64,000 nucleotides of DNA from Cardiocondyla obscurior (GCF_019399895.1 NC_091864.1:8410001-8474000); one strand, 5' to 3'. Counted from the stretch's first letter, positions 49,311-61,564 are shown. The notes: a model not told the origin generated them from the letters alone. Made by a program: numbers and translations.

Positions 49311-49743
49311 CCCGTACGTTTTTCATGGCTGAAAGCAATCCGTGAAAGAGAGTAACTTCGTAAAGGACGATTATTTGCAAAAATAGATCATGTCAAAGCC
49401 TCATCAAACAGACAGCAGCGAAGGATTCAGATATGCCGGGTCGAACTGCCAATGAACCAGTGAAGTATCCGCCCTCATCCATTCGACGATGCACGTTTTT
49501 GTCGCAGCCGTGAGAGCTGTCGCAGGAAGGCCGGGCAGAGCTGGGCCATCGATACAGGTGCCTAAACAGCGCAGACGCTGCACGAAAAATTTTCTGTGAC
49601 GGCATCTTAAATCTTCTGATCTTTGAAACGGTTTGCCGTGGAGCAAGCGATCGTGCTATTCAGTAATCACGCGTGCTTAATGAGGCAACGATCAGCACCT
49701 TTGTTTTGTCGTTGCTTATATGCTCATTTTGTAGGTAGGAGCT

Positions 49744-49769
49744 GAATCTGTGATAATTATCACAGATTC
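49744..49769. repeat. Perfect 26-bp palindrome
   Basis: GAATCTGTGATAA joined directly to its reverse complement TTATCACAGATTC, with no spacer. It could extrude as a cruciform or bind a dimeric factor (contains TGATAA / TTATCA GATA sites back to back). Confidence 0.9.
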
Positions 49770-50860
49770 GTTTCACACTAACACGTTTCGAGTTATAAGA
49801 TGAGAGTAAGAAATATAAACTTAACAGTAAAATAAAAAGATTTTATAATGATTTTATAATTAAATACGCGTAATTGCGGAGCGATTAACGACGCGCTGTC
49901 CGGCACGTTCCACGAGGCTCCAAATCAGACCGACCGTCAGAGATTTCTTGGCGCGTACAGAGAAAGATTTCGATTGCGAACGAGTTATAAATTTATTAGA
50001 ATTTTTGCCGATGGTGTATCGGTGAAACGCGCTTAATGCGGTAGCTATTATGCGATAACTCAATCTCACGTTTCTTGATTAAACGAACGCCATCGATCGG
50101 ATCGTTTATTGTTAATGAGCGATCGTAAATTTCTACATATAATTTAATTAGCGGGGGTTCGTTTACACCGCGTATCTGAAAATCACTCGCGCGTGCTGGT
50201 CACTAAAGCTCTATTTGACTTTACGATATCGCGGATGAGAAGCGACATGTCTAATTTTTATTCACAATAATCGTCGAAATAATTGAGTGGCTTTTTGCAA
50301 GTTATCACTCGCTTTCTACGGATTAACTTATTGTAAAACTGCGAACTCTCTTTTTCTTATACCGACAAATGTCTAAATAATTGCCTTTACGAGTATGCTT
50401 CGCGGGAAAAAATTGTCCATAGCCGGTTAAATTATTTTCTTTTTGAATATTAAACAAACCATGCGCACGCTTTGCATCCGCTATTTTTCAAAAGTTTGTT
50501 GTCAGCGGAATGAACGGCGCCAAAAAAGTGCGCATAACGGTAAAAATAAACGGGTCGCAATACAAAATTTTTCACACTCATTGGACACTCGCGGTATCAT
50601 CCCCATGCCGACCAATTACAACCCTTCTCTTATCACCTGATAGGTGGGAACGTTTTTTCCCTAGTGCGCCAATTAATTACCCCCAACATAAGTACCGTTA
50701 TCGACCGCGCTACCCTCATTTCGCGCCTAAATGTAGTCGGGAACGGATGTGTAAAGGGGGGATAACTGTTCTCTACCGGAGTTCAAGTTTAAGTTCACGG
50801 TCACTTCGATGAGTCAGCGCCTTGAGGAGTAATAATTAAATAAAAGTTTCATCGACGATA

Positions 50861-50896
50861 CATCAAGATACATCAAGATACATCAAGATACATCAT
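50861..50896. repeat. Decamer microsatellite (GATACATCAA)
   Basis: Three to four tandem copies of the decamer GATACATCAA just before the second E block. Confidence 0.9.
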
Positions 50897-50899
50897 ATT

Positions 50900-52925
50900 T
50901 CTTTTGTCAAGATCGAGGATTTAACGGAAGCGTCGTGGACTATCCTGCGAGCGATCTAATGCGCGGTGAATATTATGTGAGCGAGTGTGAGTGTGAGCGT
51001 ACAGTTTTGCGTTTTTGTATATTATACGGGGTGTTGTGTTTAAGTTATTATAAAACAAGGTCGCTTTTCTCGTGATCGGAATATTGTTTCGCGCTCTCGG
51101 GTTATAATTCGCGTTTTCAATTTATTTTTTAATTGATCGTTGTACAGCTCGGAGTATTAGTCGGTCCCTCGCGGAGTGTCGTTTTCTGTTTCGTTAGCCG
51201 TGACTGATAGTGCGTGCGCTACTGCACGCAATTCGGGAAATTGGCATCTGCTGCTTGAGATTCGCGTTACGCCGGATTGTGTGACGCGTATTTTAGTAGT
51301 TTTATAAGTCCTATTCGAACAATTTTTCCTTGTTTTATAATAATTTAAACTAAGTATGAGTGATATTGTAATAAAATGCGCGGTGAATATGAGTCATAGT
51401 GTTATGAAGTGCGCGGTGAATATTATGTGAGCGAGTGTGAGTGTGAGCGTACAGTTTTGCGTTTTTGTATATTATACGGGGTGTTGTGTTTAAGTTATTA
51501 TAAAACAAGGTCGCTTTTCTCGTGATCGGAATATTGTTTCGCGCTCTCGGGTTATAATTCGCGTTTTCAATTTATTTTTAATTGATCGTTGTACAGCCCG
51601 GAGTATTCGTCGGTCCCTCGCGGAGTGTCGTTTTCTGTTTCGTTAGCCGTGACTGATAGTGCGTGCGCTACTGCACGGGAAATTGGCATCTGCTGCTTGA
51701 GATTCGCGTTACGCCGGATTGTGTGACGCGTATTTTAGTAGTTTTATAAGTCCTATTCGAACAATTTTTCCTTGTTTTATAATAATTTAAACTAAGTATG
51801 AGTGATATTGTAATAAAATGCGCGGTGAATATGAGTCATAGTGTTATGAAGTGCGCGGTGAATATTATGTGAGCGAGTGTGAGTGTGAGCGTACAGTTTT
51901 GCGTTTTTGTATATTATACGGGGTGTTGTGTTTAAGTTATTATAAAACAAGGTCGCTTTTCTCGTGATCGGAATATTGTTTCGCGCTCTCGGGTTATAAT
52001 TCGCGTTTTCAATTTATTTTTAATTGATCGTTGTACAGCCCGGAGTATTCGTCGGTCTCTCGCGGAGTGTCGTTTCTGTTTCGTTAGCCGTGACTGATAG
52101 TGCGTGCGCTACTGCACGCAATTCGGGAAATTGGCATCTGCTGCTTGAGATTCGCGTTACGCCGGATTGTGTGACGCGTATTTTAGTAGTTTTATAAGTC
52201 CTATTCGAACAATTTTTCCTTGTTTTATAATAATTTAAACTAAGTATGAGTGATATTGTAATAAAATGCGCGGTGAATATGAGTCATAGTGTTATGAAGT
52301 GCGCGGTGAATATTATGTGAGCGAGTGTGAGTGTGAGCGTACAGTTTTGCGTTTTTGTATATTATACGGGGTGTTGTGTTTAAGTTATTATAAAACAAGG
52401 TCGCTTTTCTCGTGATCGGAATATTGTTTCGCGCTCTCGGGTTATAATTCGCGTTTTCAATTTATTTTTAATTGATCGTTGTACAGCCCGGAGTATTCGT
52501 CGGTCTCTCGCGGAGTGTCGTTTTCTGTTTCGTTAGCCGTGACTGATAGTGCGTGCGCTACTGCACGCAATTCGGGAAATTGGCATCTGCTGCTTGAGAT
52601 TCGCGTTACGCCGGATTGTGCGACGCGTATTTTAGTAGTTTTAAAGTCCTATTCGAACAATTTTTCCTTGTTTTATAATAATTTAAACTAGGTATGAGTG
52701 ATGTGTAGAATGCATAAAAAATTTTTAACCACACCGGTTGTACTTGCAGAAAATATGAAAAGTATATACAACCGACAGTCCGCAGTCTGTTTAAGTGGGA
52801 CGGAAAATTTTTGTTGCATTTTACATTAAAAATTTATATTATATTATATCTTGAAAATGTCGGATTTCGTACTACTTAAAATTATTTAAGACTCCGCGAT
52901 GTTACCGAGAAGCGGATCTGCGATA
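50900..52925. repeat. Composite repeat block E, copy 2: four units of about 445 bp plus terminal piece
   Basis: Landmark GTGAGCGTACAGTTTTGCG near 50993, 51440, 51883 and 52332, units about 442-448 bp and nearly identical to one another. Sequence matches 35.9-36.95 kb (AACAAGGTCGCTTTTCTCGT; CGCGGAGTGTCGTTTTCTGT; GAGTCATAGTGTTATGAAG). It ends with the TIR-bearing piece (52708-52830) and GACTCCGCGATGTTACCGAG, as in copy 1. It lacks the big hairpin and the 37.06-kb exon pair. Ends about 280 bp before the Idh3b start codon. Confidence 0.93.
52708..52830. mobile_element. Short element with terminal inverted repeats, copy 2
   Basis: Diverged copy of the 37436-37550 element: starts AATGCATAAAAAATTTTTAA, keeps CCACACCGGTTGTACT and CAACCGACAGTCCGCAGTCT, and ends AAAATTTTTGTTGCATTTT. 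The terminal repeats have mutated at two positions. Confidence 0.55.
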
Positions 52926-53203
52926 TCTTAGCCGACAACGTCACGAAAGAACAGGACAGACAGTGTATAGGTCTGGCCTGTTCTTCTATCCGACGGCAGC
53001 TGAAACGCTGGCTTCACGCGGACGAGCCTCTGTATCTGCATGCGTGGAAGCCGCGATTCCGAGTTGGGTTCTCTGCGTCCGAGGCATTAGCAGGCGCTAC
53101 GGGCACACACGGACACGGCATTGTGCTTAGTGTGCGTATGTTGCCCGTCTAAAATCTGCGACCACTGGTTACAAGCAGTCGGCGCTCAGCTCAGTCGTGA
53201 AAG

Positions 53204-55432
53204 ATGGCTTTGCTAGCGAGAAACATCTGTAAGGCACTCTCCCAGGTAATCACCAATTACTTTTTTTTTTCCGAAGTCCCATTGCTTATACCTACGAAGT
53301 ACGAATGGGAGCGACGTTAATTTTGTTATAAATAATGCAGTCACTCTGTCGGGATCGTCGAAGACGACGACCGCTAGGGCATCATGTTTAAGTGTCTTTA
53401 TCGTGATATTTTTATCCAATGTGCAAACCGCGTGTCAAAAACGCAAGCTTACTCCTCGTTGCCACGCACATTTTCTACATTTGCTCAAATACGCGAATTG
53501 GTATAATGTCGAACGGAGCTCTTGCCGCGTGTCATTAGATTTTAATGGAGCGGTCCTATTATTCATTGAAAAAAAATAAGCGGGTCCTGGTTATGCAAGA
53601 GGGAGCAAAGTGTTGACGAAAAGTGCGTCAAGCTGAATCAAGAGCAGGGCTAATTAACTCCAGTTAATTGTAACAATCTTGTTCAGATTTTCTGAAAAAA
53701 AAAGATCACATGTGAAACAATTGCTACTTTGAATTCTTTATATAATTATACATATGTTTGTAACATGCATATTAATTTAGATTAATATATTCAATAAATG
53801 ATAATTCTTACTTTATGCTTGCAGGCTGCTCAAAAGAGCACTGCTAGAGCGCTGCATGTAGGGACAATAAGACAACAAGAAACTGTAAGTATAATGTATT
53901 TTTTATTTTTTTTTTATTGATAATCAATTAAATGTGCAATTGTTATTTTTTTTAGGGAGTTGAACAAGAAGGAAAGTTGAAATGTACCTTAATACCAGGG
54001 GATGGTGTTGGACCGGAACTTGTGGTTGCTGTCCAAAGTGTTTTCAAAGCAGCAGATGTCCCGGTTGAATTTGAACCTTATTTCTTGTCCGAAGTAAATC
54101 CAACCTTGAGTGCTCCTCTGGATCAAGTCTCCAACAGTATTGCTAGAAACCGAGTTTGTTTAAAGGTCCAATTACATATTACATATTTTCTAATACTAAC
54201 AATATATTTAATGGTTTTATTTTATGTACACAATTTAATTTATGAAACATGTCATTTGATACTCGTAACAAATTATATATTTTAATAATATAAAAATAAT
54301 TTTATCAAAGCAAACTGTAAGTTTAAAAAAAATGTGACTGCTTGACGACTATAATTTTAACAGAAATGTAAATTATTTTATATTACAGGGGATCTTAGCA
54401 ACTCCAGATCATTCTATGACAGGAGAGTTGCAGACCTTAAACATGAAATTACGTAAGAGCCTGGACCTGTATTCGAACGTTGTGCACGTGAAATCTTTAC
54501 CGGGGGTCAGATCACGTCATCAAAATGTAGATTGTGTCATCATCAGAGAACAAACAGAAGGCGAGTATTCTGCGTTGGAACACGAATCTGTTAAAGGGGT
54601 GGTCGAGTGCCTGAAAATTGTGACTGCCGCTAAGAGCCAAAGAATTGCGAAATTTGCCTTCGATTATGCCGTAAAAAATAATCGCAAGAAAGTCACGTGT
54701 GTTCACAAGGCTAATATAATGAAACTCGGTGATGGACTTTTCCTCAGATCGTGTCAAGAAATTGCTAAATTGTATCCAAGGTACTAGAATTTTTTATGTC
54801 TCTTTTGATTGACTGCTATAAACATTTATTATAAAATTATTGCATTATACTTTATATTTCTATTTTTTAACGAAACAGAATTACGTTTGAAACGATGATT
54901 GTCGACAATTGTACCATGCAGATGGTTTCTAATCCACATCAGTTTGACGTTATGGTAATGCCGAATTTGTACGGAAATATTGTGGATAATCTTGCTTCCG
55001 GATTAGTCGGTGGTGCCGGAGTCGTCGCAGGTGCTAGTTATAGCGCTGAGTGTGTCGTCTTTGAACCGGTAACATATCTGATCTTATTTTATTTCTACAA
55101 AATTAAAACTATATTTAATATTAAATAGATAATAAAAAAAAAGCTTTACAACTTAACACGGCATTTTGAAACATATGTTACAAGGATCTGTATTTTTCAA
55201 GGGTGCGAGGCACACGTATTCCGAAGCGGTTGGTAAGAACGTTGCGAATCCAACGGCGATGTTGCTATGTGCAGTGAAACTCTTGAACCACTCAAATCTC
55301 AAACGTTATGGCGAGCAAATTCGGGAAGCATTGAATCGCGTGCTGAACGATGGGAAGGTGCTCACGAAGGATTTAGGTGGTCAAAGTTCAACAACTGAAT
55401 TCACTGCCGCTGTGATAAATAGCCTGCGCTAA
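53204..55432 (+). CDS. Idh3b: Isocitrate dehydrogenase [NAD] subunit beta, mitochondrial
   Basis: Six exons: 53204-53245, 53825-53884, 53956-54165, 54389-54780, 54879-55068 and 55202-55432, all GT-AG in continuous frame, about 374 residues as expected for the family. This is the regulatory beta subunit of the mitochondrial NAD-dependent isocitrate dehydrogenase (alpha2-beta-gamma) of the TCA cycle. The first two exons encode a basic, hydroxylated mitochondrial targeting peptide (MALLARNICKALSQ). Then come TLIPGDGVGPELV, VVHVKSLPGVRSRH, VIIREQTEGEYSALEHES, VHKANIMKLGDGLF, MPNLYGNIVDNLASGLVGGA and FEPGARHTYSEAVGKNVANP, all near-diagnostic of IDH3B. AATAAA signals follow near 55729. The promoter side abuts repeat block E, so the intact gene begins about 280 bp after the satellite ends. 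No damaged residues seen. Confidence 0.97.
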
Positions 55433-56085
55433 CGATAATTTTATGTGGAAAAAAAAAAACCGTAGGCCTTGCGTTGCAAGCCCATTTTCGTCTGAAATCA
55501 CGACTGTGTGAATTGTAGTACTGTGCCCACTATTGGGTATATTTAACTCGTACATAATTATGATTATAAAAGTTGTAAAATTTTGCCATTTTAGAAATGA
55601 GTATAATGAAGCAAGTTTTTAATTAGTAATATTTCATATGCTCATATTCTACAAACGGAAAAAAGTCCCAAAGTTTTTTGCAGTCGTCAAATCGCAAAAA
55701 CCCGACTGCAATGCTGTAATTAGCTGTGTAATAAACCAAAATAGATAAAATTGTATTATATATCTATACGTAATAATAAATTACATTGATAATCCTATTA
55801 AAATGTCATAATCTTTCCTTATATCACATAATAAAAAATAATAATACCGACAGTAATATTTTTCTCACGTTTTATAATAATCTTTAAAATGTTTTATCAC
55901 AGAAATTCAACTGGAGCTATAGCGGCACTTAACGTTTGGTGGATTCCACGTGTTCATTGACAGCTTGGCAGTCTTGTTAGTATGTAGCATCAGCTGATCG
56001 GGATTTTCACTTACATATCGTGCATATGTGTACGTTCGTCGTTTAAACAAAAAATATCGGAGAAGTGAAACAACTCACATTATCA
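55433..56085. other. Idh3b 3' UTR and Sec20 upstream DNA
   Basis: AT-rich, with several AATAAA signals near 55725-55840 on the plus strand. No further gene. Confidence 0.6.
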
Positions 56086-56990
56086 ATGAATCCTGATAAT
56101 TACGCAGTGGAATTAATACATCAGGATATCGTTAAACATCAGCTTCAAGTGAACGCTTTGATACAAGTAAATATGTATTACGGTTTTACACAAAATATAA
56201 CCTCATTTCAATGTTGATCCATAACAAGATTACGTTAAAAGTAGCGAAAAAAATATTGCGAATTATATTACAATAAGTTTAATCGATGATTTACGTTTAA
56301 TAAATTGCCTGTTCATTGCAAAGGACATACAGCAATGTAGCGGGCCGATGGAAGTACTGGATGAACTCAATGCGGAAGGTAGAGCCAAGATAGCAGTTTT
56401 AAAACTCTCAATAGAGCATCTAGTATCCGTCGCCGAAACCGAGACGAATGAAAAGAAGAAAACGGAGCTGTTGTCTGCCGTGAGCAGTTACAAGGAACAG
56501 CTAAACACTTCCTTGGCAGCCTTTCGTAAAGCCAACGTCGTCAGCGCTTGTGTCATCGACAAATTAGCAAGAGAGAATCTGTTCTCTGTATCGGAGGAGC
56601 GTCAAAATGCTCTTCGTAGACGGCATGACAAGCAGAGCTTAACGAATGCATCTAGCCAGGTAACAGACAAACTGTTTAACATCTCCAGGCAACTGGCCGA
56701 AACGACTCAAAGAAGCGCCGACACGCTGGATACTCTGTGTATGTATCCTATGCCATTGCTAGATAACGAGTGCTGCAATTCAACAGATCGTTCTTGTTTC
56801 AGTGATGTCTTCAGATAAGGTCGGCGATACCAAAGATGAACTGGAACATCAACAGCAAGCTATAGTGCAATCAGGAAAATTGTTAGGAAAATACGGTAGA
56901 CGAGAAGTCACTGATAAAGTACTACTTGCATTGGCATTTGCTTTTTTCCTCGCCTGCGTGTTCTACATTCTACAAAAAAGGTTGTTTTAA
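56086..56990 (+). CDS. Sec20: Vesicle transport protein Sec20 (BNIP1 family)
   Basis: Three exons: 56086-56166, 56324-56738 and 56803-56990, GT-AG, 227 residues, matching the 228-residue vertebrate BNIP1/SEC20. Sec20 is a Qb-type SNARE of the ER that works with syntaxin-18, USE1 and SEC22 in Golgi-to-ER retrograde fusion. It starts MNPDNYAVELIHQDIVKHQL; the middle is helical, charged coiled coil (SSYKEQLNTSLAAFRKANV), followed by the SNARE segment (AETTQRSADTLDTLLMSSDK). The signature SGKLLGKYGRREVTDKVLLA leads to a single C-terminal membrane anchor (ALAFAFFLACVFYIL) and a QKRLF tail. Two alternative donors exist at the exon 2 end; only the one after CTGT (56738) keeps the frame into LMSSDK. 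Compact neighbour of Idh3b, same strand, convergent with the KChIP-like gene. Confidence 0.95.
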
Positions 56991-57590
56991 ACATGTGTGA
57001 AGTGCTTAAAATGATATCAAACTGTCTACATACTGCAAATGGAAGAAAAGGAAGTAATGTGATATATTACGTTTTTTTTTTTTTTTTTTTTACAAAGAAT
57101 CAAAAAGGTCAGAGGTTAAATTTTTATTAATATTTAATAGTTTTATGAATTATTTTCATTAATCTTAAGATTATTTTCATTCCGTCACCAGATATTGTTA
57201 AATAAAAACAACTGGTTGCATATAATAGCATCCTGTAAAAAAAAAAAATTAAATTAATAGAATTTGTATTCATATACAGAATGTCTCATAGTACAGTCGA
57301 TCTCATCGACAAGTTATACCTATTCCCAAAAAAGTGATAGTTTACTATGGAACATCCTGTATACATTTTATATTCACTTTTTATTTTTAAAATGTATCTT
57401 ATTGTGCTGAATTTTATCACTAGAAGGTATAAAAAGCCTAATTAATTTTTAATTAATTTTCGTATAAATATTTATATTAGTAATATAAAAAGTAATATAG
57501 TTTTCTATTATAAAGAAAGTCCGATTAAAGATTATGTTAATCAAGGACCTTCTAGCGTTAAATACAAATAACGTTATTTTTACAGTGGGA
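56991..57590. other. Convergent 3' intergenic region
   Basis: AT-rich with a poly-T tract of 20 near 57071-57090 and a short TIR element at 57274-57362. The missing last coding exon of the KChIP-like gene should be here if it exists; I could not identify it. Confidence 0.5.
57274..57362. mobile_element. 89-bp MITE-like element with terminal inverted repeats
   Basis: Left end ATACAGAATGTCTCATAGTA, right end TACTATGGAACATCCTGTAT. The arms are inverted repeats of about 20 bases with four mismatches, around a short core without coding capacity. The ATACAGG-ATGT-CCA style end resembles the ends of many insect short DNA transposons. Confidence 0.72.
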
Positions 57591-58510
57591 TTAGTCTCGT
57601 ACATTTTTACAACTGCTCATGAACTCCTCTCTCGAAACTATGCCGTCTCTATCCGTATCCATCTTTTCAAAGAACCTGTCCACATGTTTGTTAATCATAG
57701 ATTGAACAGTCTGCGTGTTCTGTACCATTTCATAAATCGCAGACATTATGACTAACATTTCCTGTCTTGTGATACAACCGTCACCATTCAGATCGTAAAA
57801 TCTAATAAGAAATAAGGGAACGTATATTACACTCGTTATTATGTCGTAATCATCAATTCAGAAACGATCTGCATATTATTAATAAAAACACTGTGGACGA
57901 AATAAACTCACTCGAATATCCAGGAAAGTTTCTGGTCTACATTGCCATTGACAATCATCGTCAAGGCTTTAAGAAGATCGTTGAAACTGACAATACCATC
58001 GCCGTCTCGGTCGACACTGTTAAACACGATTTGTGCGTATTTAGCCGGATCACCAAGTGGAAATAATTTAGCGTATGCGGGTTTTAAGTCACCGGATGTC
58101 ACGCATCCTTTGGGACACAACTGCTTGAAGGTGCGATATAATTTGCGAATCTCATCTTTAGAAAACCCGGTGCGCCAGGTCAAAATAGACAACTGCTCGG
58201 GAAAGATATACGAAGAATGTTTCTCGTCCTCCAAAATATTTTCTACAAGAAAGGTGTGTGATCAAATTATGTAATATATAATAATATTATATTTTTAACT
58301 TTATCGAAACATTCTGCGATTTAATTTATTTCATATAATTTTAAAAGTTTTTACTTTAGCTGCATTACTTAAAAAAGTAGATTGATTACCAGTAATTTTT
58401 CGGATACTTGTTCTCATTTTCTTCAGACTACGCTGCATTTTCACGGAGAGGCTAGACCGGCGAAGAGATTCACAATTATCCTTATCGTCGACGTTGCTGT
58501 GATTTGACAT
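57591..58510 (-). CDS. Kv channel-interacting protein (KChIP/calsenilin)-like EF-hand calcium sensor
   Basis: Minus-strand exons 58390-58510, 57912-58242 and 57603 (or stop at 57591)-57801; splice phases agree. The N-terminus from MSNHSNVDDKD is serine-rich and basic (MQRSLKKMRTSIRKI). The core LEDEKHSSYIFPEQ...GFSKDEIRKLYRTFKQLCP matches the KChIP branch of the neuronal calcium sensor family. EF-hands: a degenerate first one (CPKGCVTSGDL), then DRDGDGIVSFND, DLNGDGCITRQEM and DTDRDGIVSREEF, three of which look calcium-competent. KChIPs bind Kv4 (Shal) channels and tune A-type current. No N-myristoylation glycine is seen. The last exon either ends after KNVRD (stop at 57591) or, more likely, splices at the good donor after SSCKN (GTACGA, 57602) to a missing exon of about 20 residues. 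A frame stop just before the chosen ATG fixes it as the first in frame in this exon; an upstream alternative first exon is possible. Confidence 0.88.
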
Positions 58511-61500
58511 TCGAAAGGACTCTGACAGACACGTGAGATCAGATAAGTCTGACAGCGATCAAGACTTTCCAGCGAATATCGGGCAGAACGAAGCTGATGG
58601 ACGTGATGTAGTCGACTGCACCGAGCGGTTTTGATGAAGTCTGCAGTAGCCAAAATATTTAGACAATTTACCACGGCATGTCTGCAAATCTTAACAAGAA
58701 GTGACGTCCGAGCGTACGGATGTTTTTAGGCATCTCGAATGTCTTAACCATCGGTTCGTCTCCAATAGACTTCTTTTGCCTGGATCAATGATTAGGTATC
58801 TTTTGTAACGCAGCTGTGATCGTAGGTGTTTGCTAGTGATTCAAATTTTTTAAATTCTTACAATATTAATTATTTATTACCTGCCACAATTGTAACAAGA
58901 ACAAGACGAAAGCTTAACTAGATCCGTTCAACGTCAGATCTGGTGCGTTCGAGGTAAATTCTTGGAAAAAGAAGGAGGTAAAAGCCGCAAACGCATCATC
59001 GAGAAAGCAGTTCTGGAATTATTTGCCAAAAATTCGTGGAAGAGAATTAGCAGAGGCATAAAAGCTTTCACGCAAAGCGGTTCGATCGCCACATATTCTC
59101 AAGTGTTGAAAACTTCCTCTACCTACAAAGTAATTTGAATCACTAGTTACGAGCACTAACAAAGCTATTTCTTAAATAGCTTTACCATTGCACATGTTTC
59201 TCGAATTTATCACGCACGGCGTCGGGCTTGTATAAAAGTATTTCTAAATGCAACGTAGACATAAGTGGGTACAGGTGATTTTACAACGATCCAATTTCGT
59301 TACTTTTTTTTTCTTTTTTTTAATAGCGCTACCTTAAATTAAATTAAACTTCATAAAATAAGATAATAAAAAAATTGCTCGTCCATTGCGAGCGTCCGTG
59401 TGTAAAATAGGCAGACTTTCTCTGCCAAACGCTATTAATAGTCGGCCAAACTGGAAACTGACTATTACGATAATAGGAAATTGGTAGCGCAAATCGAGTC
59501 GTTATTTAATGTTCCATAATTGGAAAACTCGCCCTTTCGTGAAAAGATTCGTCCGAAAAATGTAAGGACAGTTGTGTGCAATTGTAAATGCAAAGCGATC
59601 GACCTCGTTTGCAATTTCCAAATCATACTTGATAAGTGGATTTATCAATTCGTAGAATGATATCCTATAAGGCAATTCGAGTTATTTGTTTATGTATAAC
59701 CCAGTTTTTTTATGCTACATACAGTCCGTTATTACGTGATTAAAGATTGATTACCACCATCTTGTAGGTTTCCTGTAAGAAGTTGCGTGCAATGAATGAG
59801 ATTGAGAAAGACTTCACGTAAGATGACGAATAACGAACAGAAAAATGTTGCAGCCACTGCAAGAGTTAATTTGCACTGACATGGATTGATGCTGATTGCA
59901 CGAGGTAAATTATCTCTTTCCATTCAAATGGAATTACAAGTTAAAAGGGAAACCATCGGATTACTGCACTATATTATCTCATCTTTAAAATAATTAATAT
60001 AAACGATTATAACTATTAATTAAACATTAAATCGTTTCTTTTAAGTTTCTGTAAATTTAATTTGAAATTTTCTCTTGAACTTTTATATAATGAGGCAATC
60101 AAATGTGACTGAGAAGAGAGAAAGTAATACAAAAGTGATTTCTAGGTTCTTACTATTGAGAGATGATAAGCAACGTATTTACAAAAATATTTAAAGCATA
60201 TAAAAAAAAATATTTTAAGGGTGAAAGAGCAACTTATGATCGTTTTACGGTGTGGAAAGTGTGTCAAGTTTGCCGATAAGATAATCCTGTCTCCAGTATC
60301 GCAAGCAACGTCCTTGGCATAATATTTGGATGTAAAACAACTCTCAATAAAGTTTGACGCCAGCGCGGAAGAACCAGACGTTAAGATAGAATATATCGCA
60401 CACTGATCGTCAGACCACGTATTATAATGTAGGTCACGCGATTCTTTTCGCAATCTCGAAGGAAAAAAATCGCATACCGCGAAATTCACACAATGCGGGT
60501 GATCGAATGCACGCAACATGTAAGCACATGCCAATGGTGAGTTACGTATATAAAATTATTTTATGCAGAGCGTCAAATTTCGCGGATACGCCTACACCAT
60601 GCGCAGCCGAAAGCGCGATCCATGAATTAAACATCGAATGCTAATCCAAGAGGAATCATGTACACGATCCGATCTAATAATCGCGATGCAGTCAACCGCT
60701 TCTACGTCTTCCGAGAACAGTTTTTCCTTTCTTCCTTCTTATGCTTCAAAGAGTCACGTGAAAATGTTATTATCATAAGATATAGCAGCATACCGGACAA
60801 ATGAGTAATTATGATGGTATCAGTATCATATACATCTTTCCTGGATTCCCCGCAAACGATATTTCGTGTGTGGAATACGCGAGCGAGAGAGCGAATAACA
60901 GTTACGAATGTTGCATATAAATCGCTATAAACAATAGCCAGGACAGTGAAAAAGACCTTCCTCAAGTTCAAAAGCGCGCAAGTGGCTGCGTCATTTTGTC
61001 AGCACGTGCGGAATTCTAAATTGAGAAAATAATCGTGAAAAGACGGGATTTGCAGAAATATGAAGTCTTTCTGGTGACTTGATCACAATCATTTTACAGA
61101 AAAACAATAAAAGACCTAGAAAGTAATTATCGAGATAATGTAAGTCTTGATTATGAATATGAATTGGAAATATCACAAAACAAAGTGTATGTATTATGTT
61201 AAAAAAAAAAAAAACATAAATTTCAATGCTTAGTATTTTTCAGATAAATAATTTTGAAGTATCAAAAGAATCTAAAAATAATATAAAAATTCATAATTGA
61301 AAAAGCTAAAGACTGACTAAAAAACTGAATCTATGATTTAATAATATCAAATAAGGTTTATTAATTTAATCGTAACTTTGAATCTACATTTTTTCTTTTT
61401 TTTATAACTTTATATATGATCATGAAAGACTATCACATATTTTTATTAAAGTCGATCAAATACATACGCGCATTCAATATCCCGGGATCCTTCAGGCAAT

Positions 61501-61555
61501 GCAGATTCATCATTAACTGTACGTTTTTCTGAGCGGTAGGGTGATAGGCCAGTGG
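58511..61555. other. Intergenic, no firm gene
   Basis: Contains scattered open stretches. A plus-strand stretch at 58951-59060 reads as a basic peptide (EVNSWKKKEVKAANASSRK) and then stops. A hairpin AAAGCTATTT/AAATAGCTTT lies near 59160-59183. The longest frame is listed separately at 60142-60519. Confidence 0.5.
60142..60519 (-). CDS. Hypothetical open frame, 125 codons, unrecognised
   Basis: The longest uninterrupted frame in this gene-poor stretch, starting MLRAFDHPHCVNFAVCDFF. It contains several cysteines and a C-terminal hydrophobic/aromatic run (SCSFTLKIFFFICFKYFC). I recognise no family. A frame this long in AT-rich DNA is mildly unusual, but there is no TATA box, splice context or repeat family to support it, and it may be chance. 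Confidence 0.18.
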   Translation of the reverse strand: MLRAFDHPHCVNFAVCDFFPSRLRKESRDLHYNTWSDDQCAIYSILTSGSSALASNFIESCFTSKYYAKDVACDTGDRIILSANLTHFPHRKTIISCSFTLKIFFFICFKYFCKYVAYHLSIVRT

Positions 61556-61564
61556 TATATAAAA
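61556..61564 (+). promoter_or_regulatory. TATA box and untranslated first exon of the secreted-peptide gene
   Basis: TATATAAAA at 61556-61564; a start site is expected near 61585. The leader runs to a donor AGAG|GTGATC at about 61664. The matching acceptor (CTTTTCAG) ends at 62225, 57 bases before the start codon at 62283. So the peptide gene has an untranslated first exon and an intron of about 560 bp. Confidence 0.5.

Larger units (their letters stand above)
49310..50900. other. Unique DNA between satellites, no supportable gene
   Basis: About 1.6 kb of single-copy-looking sequence. Overlapping minus-strand frames of 70-80 codons at 49.4-49.65 kb and plus-strand frames at 50.45-50.8 kb have no splice context or family match. 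It contains a 26-bp perfect palindrome and a short decamer repeat. Confidence 0.5.

Noticed and set aside
49393..49646. Overlapping 70- and 80-codon minus-strand frames next to satellite G
   Set aside because: No domain or splice support; two frames equally open suggests composition.
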